In this document: one piece after another, positions 35,352 to 43,473 of the stretch
Position numbering within the stretch: the stretch's first letter is position 1
Layout: the number at the start of each line of letters is the position of its first letter
The notes under the pieces: model-generated
What the model was told of the DNA's origin: nothing
The model's input: only the letters and a program-made list of their open reading frames with translations
Databases searched by the model: none
Position numbers and translations under genes: made by a program
IMG/VR virus record: IMGVR_UViG_3300044837_000219
Span: 1 to 64,000 of that record
Strand: one strand, 5' to 3'
From: a virus
Length of the DNA: 64,000 nucleotides

Positions 35352-36092
35352 TTGACCGTCAACTGGTTGTTGCTCGGATTGCTCGGAATCACCGCGCTGG
35401 GCGGCGTCCTCATCGGACTGGTCGTCGCCCCGCGCGGGCCGCGCCCCGAGCGCAAGACCTTCTTCGTCGTCCGATCGTGGTTCGAGCCGCAGGGATTGGA
35501 GCCGTTGTTCGAAGCGCGCTCAATCAAGTCCGCGCAGCAGTGGAAGGTCGAGCACCGTGAAGATTTCGGTGCGGAGAATAACACGCTCTACGTCTACGAC
35601 AGTTCGTACGTCCGTGACTACAACGCCCGCGCGATGACGACCACGAAGTTCTGGGACACCATCGAAGCACTCGGGCGGGCCTGGGAGCAGTTGCAGGAAG
35701 CGAACGGCATCATCGAAGCGCTGCGCGGTGAACTGCAGAAGAGGCCGCCGGTGCTGGACATGGGCAGGGATCCCGCACTCACGGTCGACGCACAGACGCA
35801 GGTCATCCACGACACGGCTGAGTTGATCCTGGACGAGATCCGTCGGCTCGCCGCGAGCCCGCCGGAGGGTATCCCGCACCTGGTTCGGGCTGCGACGTGG
35901 CCGGAGCCGGGCAGCGTGATGGCCCAGTTCACCCCGACGGAGGAGATGGCTCTCGACGCTGCCGCCTCGGCGAGTCAGGCGCTCCCGAAGCCACCAGCGG
36001 GTGCACCGTCCGTGACGCTGATGAAGCCGACCTCGAAGCCGAACACCCAGACCGTCGTCATCGACATGGGGACCGGCCAGCGCAAGCCGTAG
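35352..36092 (+). CDS. Membrane-anchored unknown protein
   Basis: The 246-residue product (TTG at 35352 after AGGAGAGCCC) starts with one membrane segment (about residues 4-26) and then a cytoplasmic part. A short conserved-looking beta/alpha region and a long helix (about 90-150) precede a Pro/Ala-rich tail. No family recognised. It might tether replication proteins to the membrane, but nothing in the sequence shows this. Confidence 0.6.
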   Translation: MTVNWLLLGLLGITALGGVLIGLVVAPRGPRPERKTFFVVRSWFEPQGLEPLFEARSIKSAQQWKVEHREDFGAENNTLYVYDSSYVRDYNARAMTTTKFWDTIEALGRAWEQLQEANGIIEALRGELQKRPPVLDMGRDPALTVDAQTQVIHDTAELILDEIRRLAASPPEGIPHLVRAATWPEPGSVMAQFTPTEEMALDAAASASQALPKPPAGAPSVTLMKPTSKPNTQTVVIDMGTGQRKP

Positions 36093-36162
36093 TAGCGATC
36101 CTGTCGGTGGTGGGCGCTAGAGTCTCAGGTGAGCACTGCGGCGACACGACCAGGGGAGAAGT

Positions 36163-37284
36163 ATGCGACCGATCGTTCTCGATGACGACGCCTTCGAGGG
36201 GCGCGAGCGCATCATCGAACACCTCGATGCCGACGAGTTCAGTCTCGACGACTTGCCCGATGCGTTCGCTACGAACGTGGACGGCATCGAACGCCCGCCG
36301 GGCGGTGAAACGCTGATCCGGCGAGCGACCAACGGTCGCCCGTACATCTTTCCGCTCGGTCCCGACGGCCTGCCTGTGCTGACGCAGAAGACGTACACCT
36401 ACACGCGCGTCACGACGTTCATCGACAAGATCGACGACAACACGAATATTCACAAGTGGGAGATGCGACACCTGCTCGCCATTCTCTCCACGCCGGAAGG
36501 CGAGGGATTCCTACTCGAAGCGGCGTCGTACGACCCGGAGTCGATGACGTACCGCGAGAAGATGAACGAACTCGTCATACGCGTCCTCGAACGCGCCGGA
36601 ACGAAGGACCGCGCGGCCAAGGGGACGGCGGTGCATGCCATCACCGAGCGCAGCGATATGGGCATGAACGTGTCGCGCATTCCGACGAAGTACCACCCTC
36701 ATCTCGCCGCGTACCGTGAGTTCACGCAGCACTTCGAAATGGTGGAGATCGAGAAGTTCGTCGTCAACGACGACTACGAGACCGGCGGAACACCAGACCG
36801 CGTCGTGCAGTACAAGCCATGCAAGCACTGCGGCTGCGAGTACTACATCGAAGACCTCAAGACCGGCCGCGTGGACAACTACACGGAACTCGCCATCGCG
36901 ATGCAGTTGGCGCTGTACGCGCACTCGAAGAAGTACAACATCGAGACCGGCGAGCGCATCGACCTGCCCCCGCTCTGCCCCCACAAGGGCATCGTCGTGC
37001 ACCTGCCAGCGCACTCCAGCGATCCGTTCACGGATGGCGGCGTGAAATGGGTCAACATCGCACGCGGCTGGAAGTACGTTGATCTGTGCGCACGCATCGC
37101 GAAGGCGCGCGCAGAGAAGAACATGGTGGTGCCGTTCGAGCCGACGACGAACGTGTGGTCAATCCTGCGCTTGTGCAACACCCAGTTCGAGGTGCGACGC
37201 GTGTTCGAGGTGCACCGTGAAGAGTTCGATTTGGATGAGCGCCTGCACGAACTCATGGCGCTCCGGATGGAGGATCTGTCGTGA
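36163..37284 (+). CDS. Cas4/RecB-like PD-(D/E)XK exonuclease
   Basis: The 373-residue product has the nuclease core of RecB/Cas4-like enzymes: His158 in Gly-Thr-Ala-Val-His, Asp212 in Gly-Thr-Pro-Asp-Arg, the Glu-Asp-Leu-Lys-Thr-Gly motif at 230-235 and Gln-Leu-Ala-Leu-Tyr-Ala at 248-253. A Cys-Lys-His-Cys-Gly-Cys group at 220-225, between the two catalytic strands, could bind zinc and is an unusual insertion. In phages such nucleases process DNA ends for recombination or replication. A half-operator, TAGAGTCTCA, lies upstream at 36118-36127. Confidence 0.8.
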   Translation: MRPIVLDDDAFEGRERIIEHLDADEFSLDDLPDAFATNVDGIERPPGGETLIRRATNGRPYIFPLGPDGLPVLTQKTYTYTRVTTFIDKIDDNTNIHKWEMRHLLAILSTPEGEGFLLEAASYDPESMTYREKMNELVIRVLERAGTKDRAAKGTAVHAITERSDMGMNVSRIPTKYHPHLAAYREFTQHFEMVEIEKFVVNDDYETGGTPDRVVQYKPCKHCGCEYYIEDLKTGRVDNYTELAIAMQLALYAHSKKYNIETGERIDLPPLCPHKGIVVHLPAHSSDPFTDGGVKWVNIARGWKYVDLCARIAKARAEKNMVVPFEPTTNVWSILRLCNTQFEVRRVFEVHREEFDLDERLHELMALRMEDLS

Positions 37285-37478
37285 TCACATATGAGTGGAC
37301 TCCGGCAATGCTGTCGAAGGCCAAGTGTCCGTACTGCGGCGTCAGTCTCGTCGTGCACGTCCAGGAGGACTGCGACAAGGTGCAGGTGCAACTGCGCGAG
37401 GCAGTGCGCGTCCGGCTGCGGGTGCGCACCAGCAAGCCGCGACCATCGGTCCGGTTGACAGGTATGTCATCCGCATGA
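37281..37478 (+). CDS. Small Cys-containing basic protein
   Basis: The 65-residue product starts at GTG, overlapping the nuclease stop. Cys-Pro-Tyr-Cys near residue 16 plus Cys31 suggest a small zinc knuckle; the rest is Arg/Val-rich. Its TGA stop is the first three bases of the next operator palindrome. Confidence 0.6.
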   Translation: MITYEWTPAMLSKAKCPYCGVSLVVHVQEDCDKVQVQLREAVRVRLRVRTSKPRPSVRLTGMSSA

Positions 37479-37492
37479 GACTATAAGTCTCG
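37455..37492 (+). promoter_or_regulatory. GAGAC-type promoter/operator 2
   Basis: TTGACA 37455-37460, 18-bp spacer, GACTAT 37479-37484. Palindrome TGAGACTATAAGTCTCG at 37476-37492 (last base diverged). The next gene starts 33 bases downstream with a ribosome site. Confidence 0.8.
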
Positions 37493-37524
37493 ATGTAACG
37501 GAAGTCTACGAAGCGAGGGAAGCA

Positions 37525-38625
37525 ATGGGATACCTGAACAACCACGGCATCACGTCGGTCAACCGGAAGTGGAGCCCTAAGTACCTCGGTCTCATCAACC
37601 ACGTCGTCTTCGTGGTCGATGCGTCCGCGTCCATGCGACCGCTCCGGGCCGCCGTTCTCAACCTGCTGCGCGAGCAGATCAAGTTGCTGGCGAAGCGCAG
37701 CGAGGAGACCGGCCAGGAGACGCGGGTCAGCGTCTACCTCTTCGATCAGGACGTCGAGTGCGTGGTCTACGACCGCGACGTCCTGCGCTCCATGAGCCTC
37801 GACGACGTCTACGAGGCGCACGGAATGACGGCGCTGATGGACGCGACGTCAATGGGCATCACCGAACTGCAGAAGACGGCGACGCTGCACGGCGACCACT
37901 CGTTCCTCTTCTTCGTCATCACCGACGGCGACGAGAACCAGTCGCGCTTCACCAACTCGTCCTTCCTGAACCGGCAGATCACATCGCTGCCGGAGAACTG
38001 GACGATGACCTGCTTCGTCCCCGACTTGAGCGGCACCGTGCAGGCCAACCGGTACGGATTCCCGCAGTCGAACATCGTGCGGTGGGACACCACGGTCGAG
38101 GGCATGGAGCGGCTCAGCGCCACGCTGACCCAAGCGACCGACACCTACTTCACCGGCCGCACCAGCGGCGTGCGCGGCTACAAGAGGGGTGGCCTGTTCG
38201 GCGGCGGCGAGGACATGCTGAACGACCAGACGGTGCAGGACGCCGGACTCGTCGAGATCGACCCGTCGCGCTACTCCGTCTTCACGCTGTCCGAGCGGAT
38301 CGAAGCGAAGCCGTTCTGCGAGCAGAAGGGGTTCGACTACAAGAACGGCGTCGTCTACTACGAGTGGTTCAACACGCAGGACATCCAGCCGCAGAAGACC
38401 GTGCTGTTCCAGCGCATCCGTGACGGCAAGGTGTTCACCGCCACGATGGGCTCGCAGGCGGCGCGTGACCTGCTCGGTCTCGACGCCCGTAACGTCTCGC
38501 GCGGCAAGCCTGCGCCGAACAAGGAGTACCGGCGCTTCATCCAGTCCACCGCGCCGAACCGGAAGTTGATCCCCGGCAAGCACGCGCTGGTGCTCGACGC
38601 GCTGCGGTCCGTCGTGAGCGTGTGA
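37525..38625 (+). CDS. von Willebrand factor A-domain protein
   Basis: The 366-residue product has a clear vWA fold with a complete MIDAS metal site: Asp32-Ala-Ser-Ala-Ser36, a Thr in Gly-Met-Thr-Ala-Leu near residue 94, and Asp in Ile-Thr-Asp-Gly-Asp-Glu near residue 132. The C-terminal 150 residues form an extra domain rich in Lys, Arg and Tyr. vWA proteins mediate metal-dependent protein-protein contacts, often beside AAA+ ATPases or in tellurium-resistance-like stress systems. No partner ATPase of the MoxR type is next to it, so its partner is unknown. Confidence 0.8.
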   Translation: MGYLNNHGITSVNRKWSPKYLGLINHVVFVVDASASMRPLRAAVLNLLREQIKLLAKRSEETGQETRVSVYLFDQDVECVVYDRDVLRSMSLDDVYEAHGMTALMDATSMGITELQKTATLHGDHSFLFFVITDGDENQSRFTNSSFLNRQITSLPENWTMTCFVPDLSGTVQANRYGFPQSNIVRWDTTVEGMERLSATLTQATDTYFTGRTSGVRGYKRGGLFGGGEDMLNDQTVQDAGLVEIDPSRYSVFTLSERIEAKPFCEQKGFDYKNGVVYYEWFNTQDIQPQKTVLFQRIRDGKVFTATMGSQAARDLLGLDARNVSRGKPAPNKEYRRFIQSTAPNRKLIPGKHALVLDALRSVVSV

Positions 38626-38936
38626 TGGCTGACGTGCCCCGACTGGAGTTCGCCGAGTTCGACGAATCGCCCGACGACGAGCAGCCCTCAGACATCGCCC
38701 AGTGCGATGACTGCAAGAACCACATCATCTCGGGGCGAACGTTCCTCCTCGGAATCGACGGTGGCCTTGCTGCCATTGCCTGTCCGAACGACGGCTGTGA
38801 TGCCGGTCCGGATATCGACCCGGACATGCTGCAGATGCCGGACATCAAGGTGACGCTCGCACTGCGCTTCGAGGGCGGGACGTTCGAGCACCCGCAGGAC
38901 GGCGACTACTACTTCGACATCACGGCGGTGCAGTAG
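38622..38936 (+). CDS. Acidic zinc-ribbon-like protein
   Basis: The 104-residue product begins GTG-ATG at 38622 or 38625, overlapping the vWA stop. It has Cys-Asp-Asp-Cys near residue 28 and two further Cys near 54-59, likely one zinc site, in a very acidic context. Translation is coupled with the vWA gene, so it may be its partner. Function unknown. Confidence 0.6.
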   Translation: MMADVPRLEFAEFDESPDDEQPSDIAQCDDCKNHIISGRTFLLGIDGGLAAIACPNDGCDAGPDIDPDMLQMPDIKVTLALRFEGGTFEHPQDGDYYFDITAVQ

Positions 38937-39151
38937 TGGCGAAGATGAAGGCGACCGTCATCATCGAGATCGAGGCGTCGAACGGATCAACGTTCAAACT
39001 CCAGTTCGAGGAGGTCTATTCGCTCGCTCAGGACAATCCGCGCCGGTGGGCCTTCGATTCCGACAGCGTCGTCGCCAAGGCAGCCACCAAGGTGCATGAC
39101 GGTATCGTCGGAACCTTCGGAAGTGTGACGAAGGAGCAGTACGGCAGATGA
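38936..39151 (+). CDS. Small beta/alpha protein
   Basis: The 71-residue product starts at GTG on the last base of the previous stop. It has two beta strands (Lys-Ala-Thr-Val-Ile-Ile-Glu-Ile) then a helix. No family recognised. It is part of the vWA operon. Confidence 0.55.
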   Translation: MAKMKATVIIEIEASNGSTFKLQFEEVYSLAQDNPRRWAFDSDSVVAKAATKVHDGIVGTFGSVTKEQYGR

Positions 39152-39453
39152 AGCGAGCGCTGATTGACACGGTGATCGAGCATCAACTCACCTGGCAGGA
39201 GTTCCAGCGACTCAACACGCCTCAACTCTGGAAGGAGATCATCGACGGCCTTCGTGCGCAGGCTGACGCTACGGCTGCAGCAGTCGGCGGACACGTCGAC
39301 CCGGATGTGCTGCCGACGCTCCTGGAGCCTCAGGTGAGGAAGCATGCGATCGTCGGCGGCGACTGGCTACTCTTCGCCGCGCGCTGGACGGTGTTGGTGC
39401 CGGAGAAGTTCGACAACATCACCGCAGCGCGCGAAGACGAACGGATGCGATGA
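39148..39453 (+). CDS. Helical unknown protein
   Basis: The 101-residue product overlaps the previous gene (ATGA). It is mainly helical with a Trp-rich C-terminal part. No family recognised. It is the last gene before a clear terminator. Confidence 0.55.
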   Translation: MKRALIDTVIEHQLTWQEFQRLNTPQLWKEIIDGLRAQADATAAAVGGHVDPDVLPTLLEPQVRKHAIVGGDWLLFAARWTVLVPEKFDNITAAREDERMR

Positions 39454-39478
39454 TCTGCCAGATAGCATCTCCACGCGG

Positions 39479-39516
39479 GCCCCGGCGATCCAGGCGCCGG
39501 GGCTCGTCCTTTTTCG
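39479..39516 (+). terminator. Rho-independent terminator
   Basis: A 9-bp perfect stem (GCCCCGGCG / CGCCGGGGC) with a 7-base loop is followed by TCGTCCTTTTTC. The T run makes this the most classical terminator in the window. It ends the vWA operon. Confidence 0.85.
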
Positions 39517-39541
39517 ACCCGGGGGCAGGAAGGGGCAGGGC

Positions 39542-40186
39542 ATGGGAAAGAAGCGTGAACAGAAGCAGTGGAAGGGTGCGCAGCCGCAGTCCATCGTGCT
39601 GGACGAGGCAACGGGCGTCGTCCAGCGGCTGAACGACTTCACCAAGCAGATGAACGACGTCGCCGAACGGATCAGGAACAACACAGCGCGCCAGGAGGCC
39701 AGAAACGCTGCGACAGCAGCCCGGCGACGCGCGGGCTCGCGGGCGGCGGTCTCGATCGAGTTCGACGAACTCCGCGAGGACGGCCGACCGACGTTCGACG
39801 CGCTCTATCTCGCCGTGGCGCAGACCGTCGGCATGGCAGCCGACTGCAGCCGCCCTAACGGTCTCGTGGGCGCCGTTGCGGTCAGGGACGACGTTCCGCT
39901 CGCTTGGGGCTACGTTGGCGTCGCAGCGGGCTTCCCAGGCTGTCTGAGCGGTGCATGTCCGCGAGCGACGTCGGACGTGCTGCCCGGCACCGATTACGAC
40001 AACTGCATCAGTCAGCACGCCGAGGTCAACCTCATCGGCTTCGCTGCGCACCACGGGATCTCGCTGGCCGACGCGACGCTGTACGTCTCGCGTGAGCCGT
40101 GCAAGAACTGCTACAAGGCGATCAGTGCGGCGAGGATCGTTCGAGTCGTGTGGCAGTTGGGGTTGACAGCGTCAGCGCCCGCATGA
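39542..40186 (+). CDS. Deoxycytidylate deaminase-like enzyme
   Basis: The 214-residue product has the zinc site of the cytidine/dCMP deaminase family: His159-Ala-Glu161 and Pro186-Cys187-x-x-Cys190. Residues 1-70 are an extra Lys/Arg/Gln-rich helical region not needed for the fold. It would turn dCMP into dUMP to supply dTTP; no thymidylate synthase is seen in the window. Its stop TGA is the first part of the next operator palindrome. Confidence 0.8.
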   Translation: MGKKREQKQWKGAQPQSIVLDEATGVVQRLNDFTKQMNDVAERIRNNTARQEARNAATAARRRAGSRAAVSIEFDELREDGRPTFDALYLAVAQTVGMAADCSRPNGLVGAVAVRDDVPLAWGYVGVAAGFPGCLSGACPRATSDVLPGTDYDNCISQHAEVNLIGFAAHHGISLADATLYVSREPCKNCYKAISAARIVRVVWQLGLTASAPA

Positions 40187-40200
40187 GAGTGTCGGTCTCA
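40163..40200 (+). promoter_or_regulatory. GAGAC-type promoter/operator 3
   Basis: TTGACA 40163-40168, 18-bp spacer, GAGTGT 40187-40192. Palindrome TGAGAGTGTCGGTCTCA at 40184-40200. The promoter lies inside the 3' end of the deaminase gene and serves the gene at 40250. Confidence 0.75.
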
Positions 40201-40249
40201 GCACCGAGCACTGGAAGCACTGGACATCACAGAGACAAGGGAAAACAAC

Positions 40250-40918
40250 ATGGCTGAAGTTCTGGACGACTTCGACGCATTCGGCGGCGGCGGTGGGGCT
40301 CCGGTCCCGTCGTGGAAGACGATGGGCGTCGGTGGTCGTACCAAGGGTGTGATTCTCCCGCAGATCCACCCGAAGGCCGGTGTGCTCGTGGCGTACTTGA
40401 CCACGCAGCAAACGTCGATGCCGACCGAAGACAAGCCTGCGCAGCCGCTGACCTACGACAACGGCGACCCGCGCACGCAGGCCGAGTTCCTGGTCCAGAC
40501 GGACATCCGGGACTTCCGGGACTGCTCGCGCAAGTTCAAGGAGTTCGCGCAGGAGAACGACGTCGAGGACGACGGCATCCGCCGGGTCATCGTCAAGGGC
40601 CGCTCCGGCTCGCGGTCGATGCAGAAGAACGGTCGCCAGACCTTCGGCGGCCAGGGCCGTCCGGAGTACGGCGCCTACATCGACTACACGCTCCTGGAGC
40701 AGAAGCCGATCCGGGGTACCTCGTACGACGAGAACATCACGGAGTGCAAGTTCGCCAAGGGCGACGCAGCCTCGGCGAAGGTGGTCAACGACTACCTGGC
40801 CGAGAACCACTCCGAGTTCCTGGGCGGCGTCGGTGACGCGTTCGAGGACAAGACCAGCGCCGGTTCCGCTCCCGCAGGAGTCGGCGTGAAGAACTCGGGC
40901 GACGACCCCGAGTTCTGA
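40250..40918 (+). CDS. Possible single-stranded DNA-binding protein
   Basis: The 222-residue product has a Gly-rich start and a central beta-rich, basic domain with aromatic residues (about 60-180). It ends in a flexible acidic tail, Ser-Gly-Asp-Asp-Pro-Glu-Phe, that resembles the Asp-rich tip ending in Phe of SSB proteins, which recruits replication enzymes. It has its own operator promoter and terminator, so it is a single-gene unit. The SSB call is an inference from composition and tail. Confidence 0.5.
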   Translation: MAEVLDDFDAFGGGGGAPVPSWKTMGVGGRTKGVILPQIHPKAGVLVAYLTTQQTSMPTEDKPAQPLTYDNGDPRTQAEFLVQTDIRDFRDCSRKFKEFAQENDVEDDGIRRVIVKGRSGSRSMQKNGRQTFGGQGRPEYGAYIDYTLLEQKPIRGTSYDENITECKFAKGDAASAKVVNDYLAENHSEFLGGVGDAFEDKTSAGSAPAGVGVKNSGDDPEF

Positions 40919-40924
40919 CAGGAC

Positions 40925-40969
40925 GACGCGTCGGGCTGACTTCGGCGGCGTCGTTCAGCCCGACGCGTC
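40925..40969 (+). terminator. Strong hairpin terminator
   Basis: A 15-bp perfect inverted repeat (GACGCGTCGGGCTGA and its complement) begins seven bases after the stop at 40918. It closes a single-gene transcription unit. Confidence 0.8.
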
Positions 40970-41055
40970 ATCTGTAGCACGGAACCACCCAAAACTGTTA
41001 CGCTGACGGCCAACAGGCAGGCGAACCCAAACCTAGATCGAGGAGCACACAGATC

Positions 41056-41430
41056 ATGACCGTCGAGACCACCGAGGCACCGGTCGAGAAGAAGACCCGC
41101 GTGAAGCGCAGCCCGGCGGAACTGAAGGCCGCGCGCGTCGCGAAGGCCGAGAAGGCGCTGAAGCGGACCGAGGACAGCGGTACCAAGGTCGTGGAGCGCG
41201 CGAAGGAACTGCGCGAGAAGGCCGACGCCGCGCAGGCCAAGGCCGACGCGCACGCGGAGGCGCTGGCGCAGGCGCGGGCGACCCTGGCCTGGGAGCAGGC
41301 CCGGCCGATCCCGCGCGAGGTGCTGACCGGCGAGACCGAGAACCCGTTCGAGGACTCGGTCGACGACTTCGAGGACGACGACGAGGACGGCACCGACGCG
41401 GACCCGGACCTGGACGACGACGACCTCTGA
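41056..41430 (+). CDS. Basic-to-acidic helical protein
   Basis: The 124-residue product has a Lys/Arg/Ala-rich helical body (residues 10-85) and a very acidic tail (last 25 residues nearly all Asp/Glu). This looks histone-like with an acidic tail. It could bind DNA or mimic DNA at its end. A strong hairpin follows. No family recognised. Confidence 0.6.
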   Translation: MTVETTEAPVEKKTRVKRSPAELKAARVAKAEKALKRTEDSGTKVVERAKELREKADAAQAKADAHAEALAQARATLAWEQARPIPREVLTGETENPFEDSVDDFEDDDEDGTDADPDLDDDDL

Positions 41431-41446
41431 TCGAACCGCGAGGCCA

Positions 41447-41490
41447 GCGAGCCCGCCATCTGCCGTCGTGGACGGTGGTGGCGGGCTCGC
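41447..41490 (+). terminator. Hairpin terminator
   Basis: A 12-bp perfect inverted repeat (GCGAGCCCGCCA / TGGCGGGCTCGC) follows the stop at 41430, then TCTGTTGTG. The right arm is close to the ribosome site of the next gene. Confidence 0.7.
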
Positions 41491-41509
41491 TCTGTTGTGA
41501 GGAGGAGTT

Positions 41510-42109
41510 GTGGCACGCGCGCAGTGCAAGGCAGTCGACTGCCAGCAGCAGAAGGCGCCCAGCAACCCGATGTACTGCTTCGAGGACTGGTTGGCGCGCC
41601 AGCCAGCAGCGGTGCAGGTGCGGTACGCGGAACGTCGTCTGCTGTCGATCCCGCAAGACCTGTGGGTCATGCGGATGCCGAAGGAAGAGTGGCCGGTAGG
41701 ACGTCGCTGGTGCAGCGGCTGCCAGACGTTCGTCCGGCTGAAGGACTGCCCCTCCGGCGGTTCGCGGTGCCGAGCCTGCAACTCCAACGCTGCGCACGCG
41801 CGGATGGTCGAGGCGACGTACGGAATCACCGAGGACGACTTTCGACGGCTGTGGCGCGCGCAGGGCGGGCGCTGCTACATCTGCCAGCGCCGGGTGCACA
41901 GCAAGCGCCCTGCCGTCGACCATGACCACGAGACCGGCGAGGTTCGCGGCCTGCTGTGTCCAGACAACGAACGGGGCTGCAACCATGCCATTCTCGGGAA
42001 CATACGTGGCGAGACACTCGAAGAGAAGATCGAGATGGTCTATCGCGTCGCCGAGTATCTTCGCAACCCTCCGGCGCGTTATGTCTTGCGCGGACAGGCT
42101 CCTGCATGA
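41510..42109 (+). CDS. Endonuclease VII-like HNH nuclease
   Basis: The 199-residue product has a C-terminal recombination endonuclease VII domain: Cys-Tyr-Ile-Cys near 122-125, Val-Asp-His-Asp-His-Glu-Thr-Gly near 138-145 and Gly-Leu-Leu-Cys-x-x-Cys-Asn-x-x-Leu/Ile further on. These hold zinc and the catalytic His. The N-terminus adds Cys pairs. It may resolve branched DNA before packaging, or be a mobile HNH enzyme. The stop TGA opens the next operator palindrome. Confidence 0.8.
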   Translation: MARAQCKAVDCQQQKAPSNPMYCFEDWLARQPAAVQVRYAERRLLSIPQDLWVMRMPKEEWPVGRRWCSGCQTFVRLKDCPSGGSRCRACNSNAAHARMVEATYGITEDDFRRLWRAQGGRCYICQRRVHSKRPAVDHDHETGEVRGLLCPDNERGCNHAILGNIRGETLEEKIEMVYRVAEYLRNPPARYVLRGQAPA

Positions 42110-42123
42110 GATACTGAGTCTCA
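42086..42123 (+). promoter_or_regulatory. GAGAC-type promoter/operator 4
   Basis: -35 TTGCGC at 42086-42091 (weaker match), 18-bp spacer, GATACT 42110-42115. Palindrome TGAGATACTGAGTCTCA at 42107-42123. It lies at the 3' end of the nuclease gene. Confidence 0.7.
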
Positions 42124-42152
42124 CGAAGAAGCGAGAGATTGAGGAGCCCAAG

Positions 42153-42611
42153 ATGAGCGACGAAGGCCAGCCCGTCCAGATCGGTACCGAACTGCACCGC
42201 GACGTCGAGGATGCGTTCAGCGACTTCATGCTGAACCGGCCGTTCGACTGCGGCTTCGACCCGAACGACGAGGACCCAGACCGCAAGGGCGAGATCGACA
42301 TGTTCCGCAGCCAGGCGCTGCGCTGCATGTTCCTCAACACCGACTTCGGCGCGTTCGTCACGAAGGCGGCGCAGGAGGTCATGGACCACGAGTTGAACAC
42401 GCGCTGGAGCAACGGCGAATCGCTGAACGCCAGCGATGTCGAGCAGTTGCGCCACCTGATGGGGCACGTGTCGACGGACCTTCTCAACCGGCTGATGACG
42501 CAGGCGATCGAGCCGTTCGTCGCCAATCTCATTCGCGAGGGACGTTACTCGCGCAACGGCATGTACCCGACCCACGACTTCACGGCTGCGCAGCAGCCGC
42601 CGCAGGAGTAG
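42153..42611 (+). CDS. Unknown acidic helical protein
   Basis: The 152-residue product follows GAGGAG. It is mostly helical, with Cys residues at 34 and 56 and Met-rich helices. It lies three bases before the RNA ligase gene and is under the same operator promoter, so it could assist the ligase. No family recognised. Confidence 0.6.
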   Translation: MSDEGQPVQIGTELHRDVEDAFSDFMLNRPFDCGFDPNDEDPDRKGEIDMFRSQALRCMFLNTDFGAFVTKAAQEVMDHELNTRWSNGESLNASDVEQLRHLMGHVSTDLLNRLMTQAIEPFVANLIREGRYSRNGMYPTHDFTAAQQPPQE

Positions 42612-42613
42612 CG

Positions 42614-43168
42614 ATGAAGAAGATCCCGACCATTTTCGTGCGCGACCCGGAGAACCCGGACCGGATTCTGCTCGACCAGATCCATCCCGCGTGTCGCTGG
42701 GTGTTCGACGGCGAAGGTACTCCAACGCGCAAGTACGACGGCACCTGCGTCCTGCTTGACGTTCAAGGACGATGGTTCGCCCGTCGGCAGGTCAAGGTCG
42801 GCAAGAGCGCTCCCGAGGGCTACATCCCGGTCGATCGCGACGACGTCACCGGCAAGGTGTTCGGCTGGGAGCCGATGGAGAACTCCGGCTGGAAGTCGAT
42901 GCACGCTGAGGCTCTGTTCCGCCAGGAGGGCGAGTTCTGGCTTCCGGGGACGTACGAACTCTGCGGCCCGAAGATCAATGGCAATCCCGAGCGACTTCAC
43001 GGCCACATGCTCGTCGCGCACTCCGCAGCGCAGGTCATTCCGCTACCGGCGGAAATGTTTCGTCCGCTCGATATGGCGCTGTGGGTGAAGTCGCAGGGCT
43101 GGGAGGGTATCGTGTGGCATCACCCGGACGGTCGCATGGCGAAGTTGAAGGTCCGCGATCTGTTCTGA
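42614..43168 (+). CDS. RNA ligase (nucleotidyltransferase fold)
   Basis: The 184-residue product has the motifs of covalent nucleotidyltransferases. Lys40 in Arg-Lys-Tyr-Asp-Gly-Thr is the AMP-binding lysine (motif I). Tyr-Glu-Leu-Cys-Gly-Pro-Lys-Ile at 114-121 is motif III/IIIa. Glu164-Gly-Ile-Val-Trp-His-His is motif IV and Ala-Lys177-Leu-Lys179 is motif V. It is small and lacks a separate C-terminal domain. Such phage ligases repair cut tRNA or other RNA during host defence, or join DNA nicks if divergent. The tRNA-like RNA at 51.3 kb is a speculative substrate. Confidence 0.8.
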   Translation: MKKIPTIFVRDPENPDRILLDQIHPACRWVFDGEGTPTRKYDGTCVLLDVQGRWFARRQVKVGKSAPEGYIPVDRDDVTGKVFGWEPMENSGWKSMHAEALFRQEGEFWLPGTYELCGPKINGNPERLHGHMLVAHSAAQVIPLPAEMFRPLDMALWVKSQGWEGIVWHHPDGRMAKLKVRDLF

Positions 43169-43473
43169 CCCACGAGTTGCCCGGCGGGCGTGCTGGACGC
43201 CATTCAACGCCGGGCGGCCGAGCCGGAGCGGTCTGTAGCAGAGCCCGCCAGCAAGGGTGATGTACTCCGGCGCCACAGACTCGCTGGCCGGACAGCCAGA
43301 GCAGAACGTGCGCGACCTCCCTGGGCTGGTTGGGGGAGGTAAGTGATGAGTCGCGCGCGTCCCAGCGAGCACCGCCCACCGATCGCGTGGCCTGCGATCG
43401 GTGGGCGTTGTGGTGTTCGGGTTCGAAATCTGTCACTCTAGAACCCTTCTCAGGCAGGAAGAGGGTTCTCGTA
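43169..43473. other. 305-base intergenic region with nested inverted repeats
   Basis: It holds GCCCGGCG...CGCCGGGC with an inner GGCGT-GCTGG-ACGCC stem (about 43177-43208). GCCGGAG/CTCCGGC and GTCTGT/ACAGAC pairs then cross each other (43214-43280), as a pseudoknot could. A 32-codon frame at 43346-43441 has a fine ribosome site (GGGGGAGG) but runs through the hairpin at 43373-43407, so it is doubtful. A structured RNA or a leader of the next operon is possible. Confidence 0.35.
43373..43407 (+). terminator. Hairpin terminator before the FtsK block
   Basis: A 14-bp perfect inverted repeat (CGCCCACCGATCGC and its complement, 7-base loop) is followed by TTGTGGTGTT. It separates the RNA ligase operon from the membrane/FtsK operon. 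Confidence 0.7.

Noticed and set aside
43346-43441. 32-codon frame with an excellent ribosome site
   Set aside because: It runs through a 14-bp perfect terminator hairpin and its product is Arg/Pro-rich without pattern; kept only as a note in the intergenic entry.
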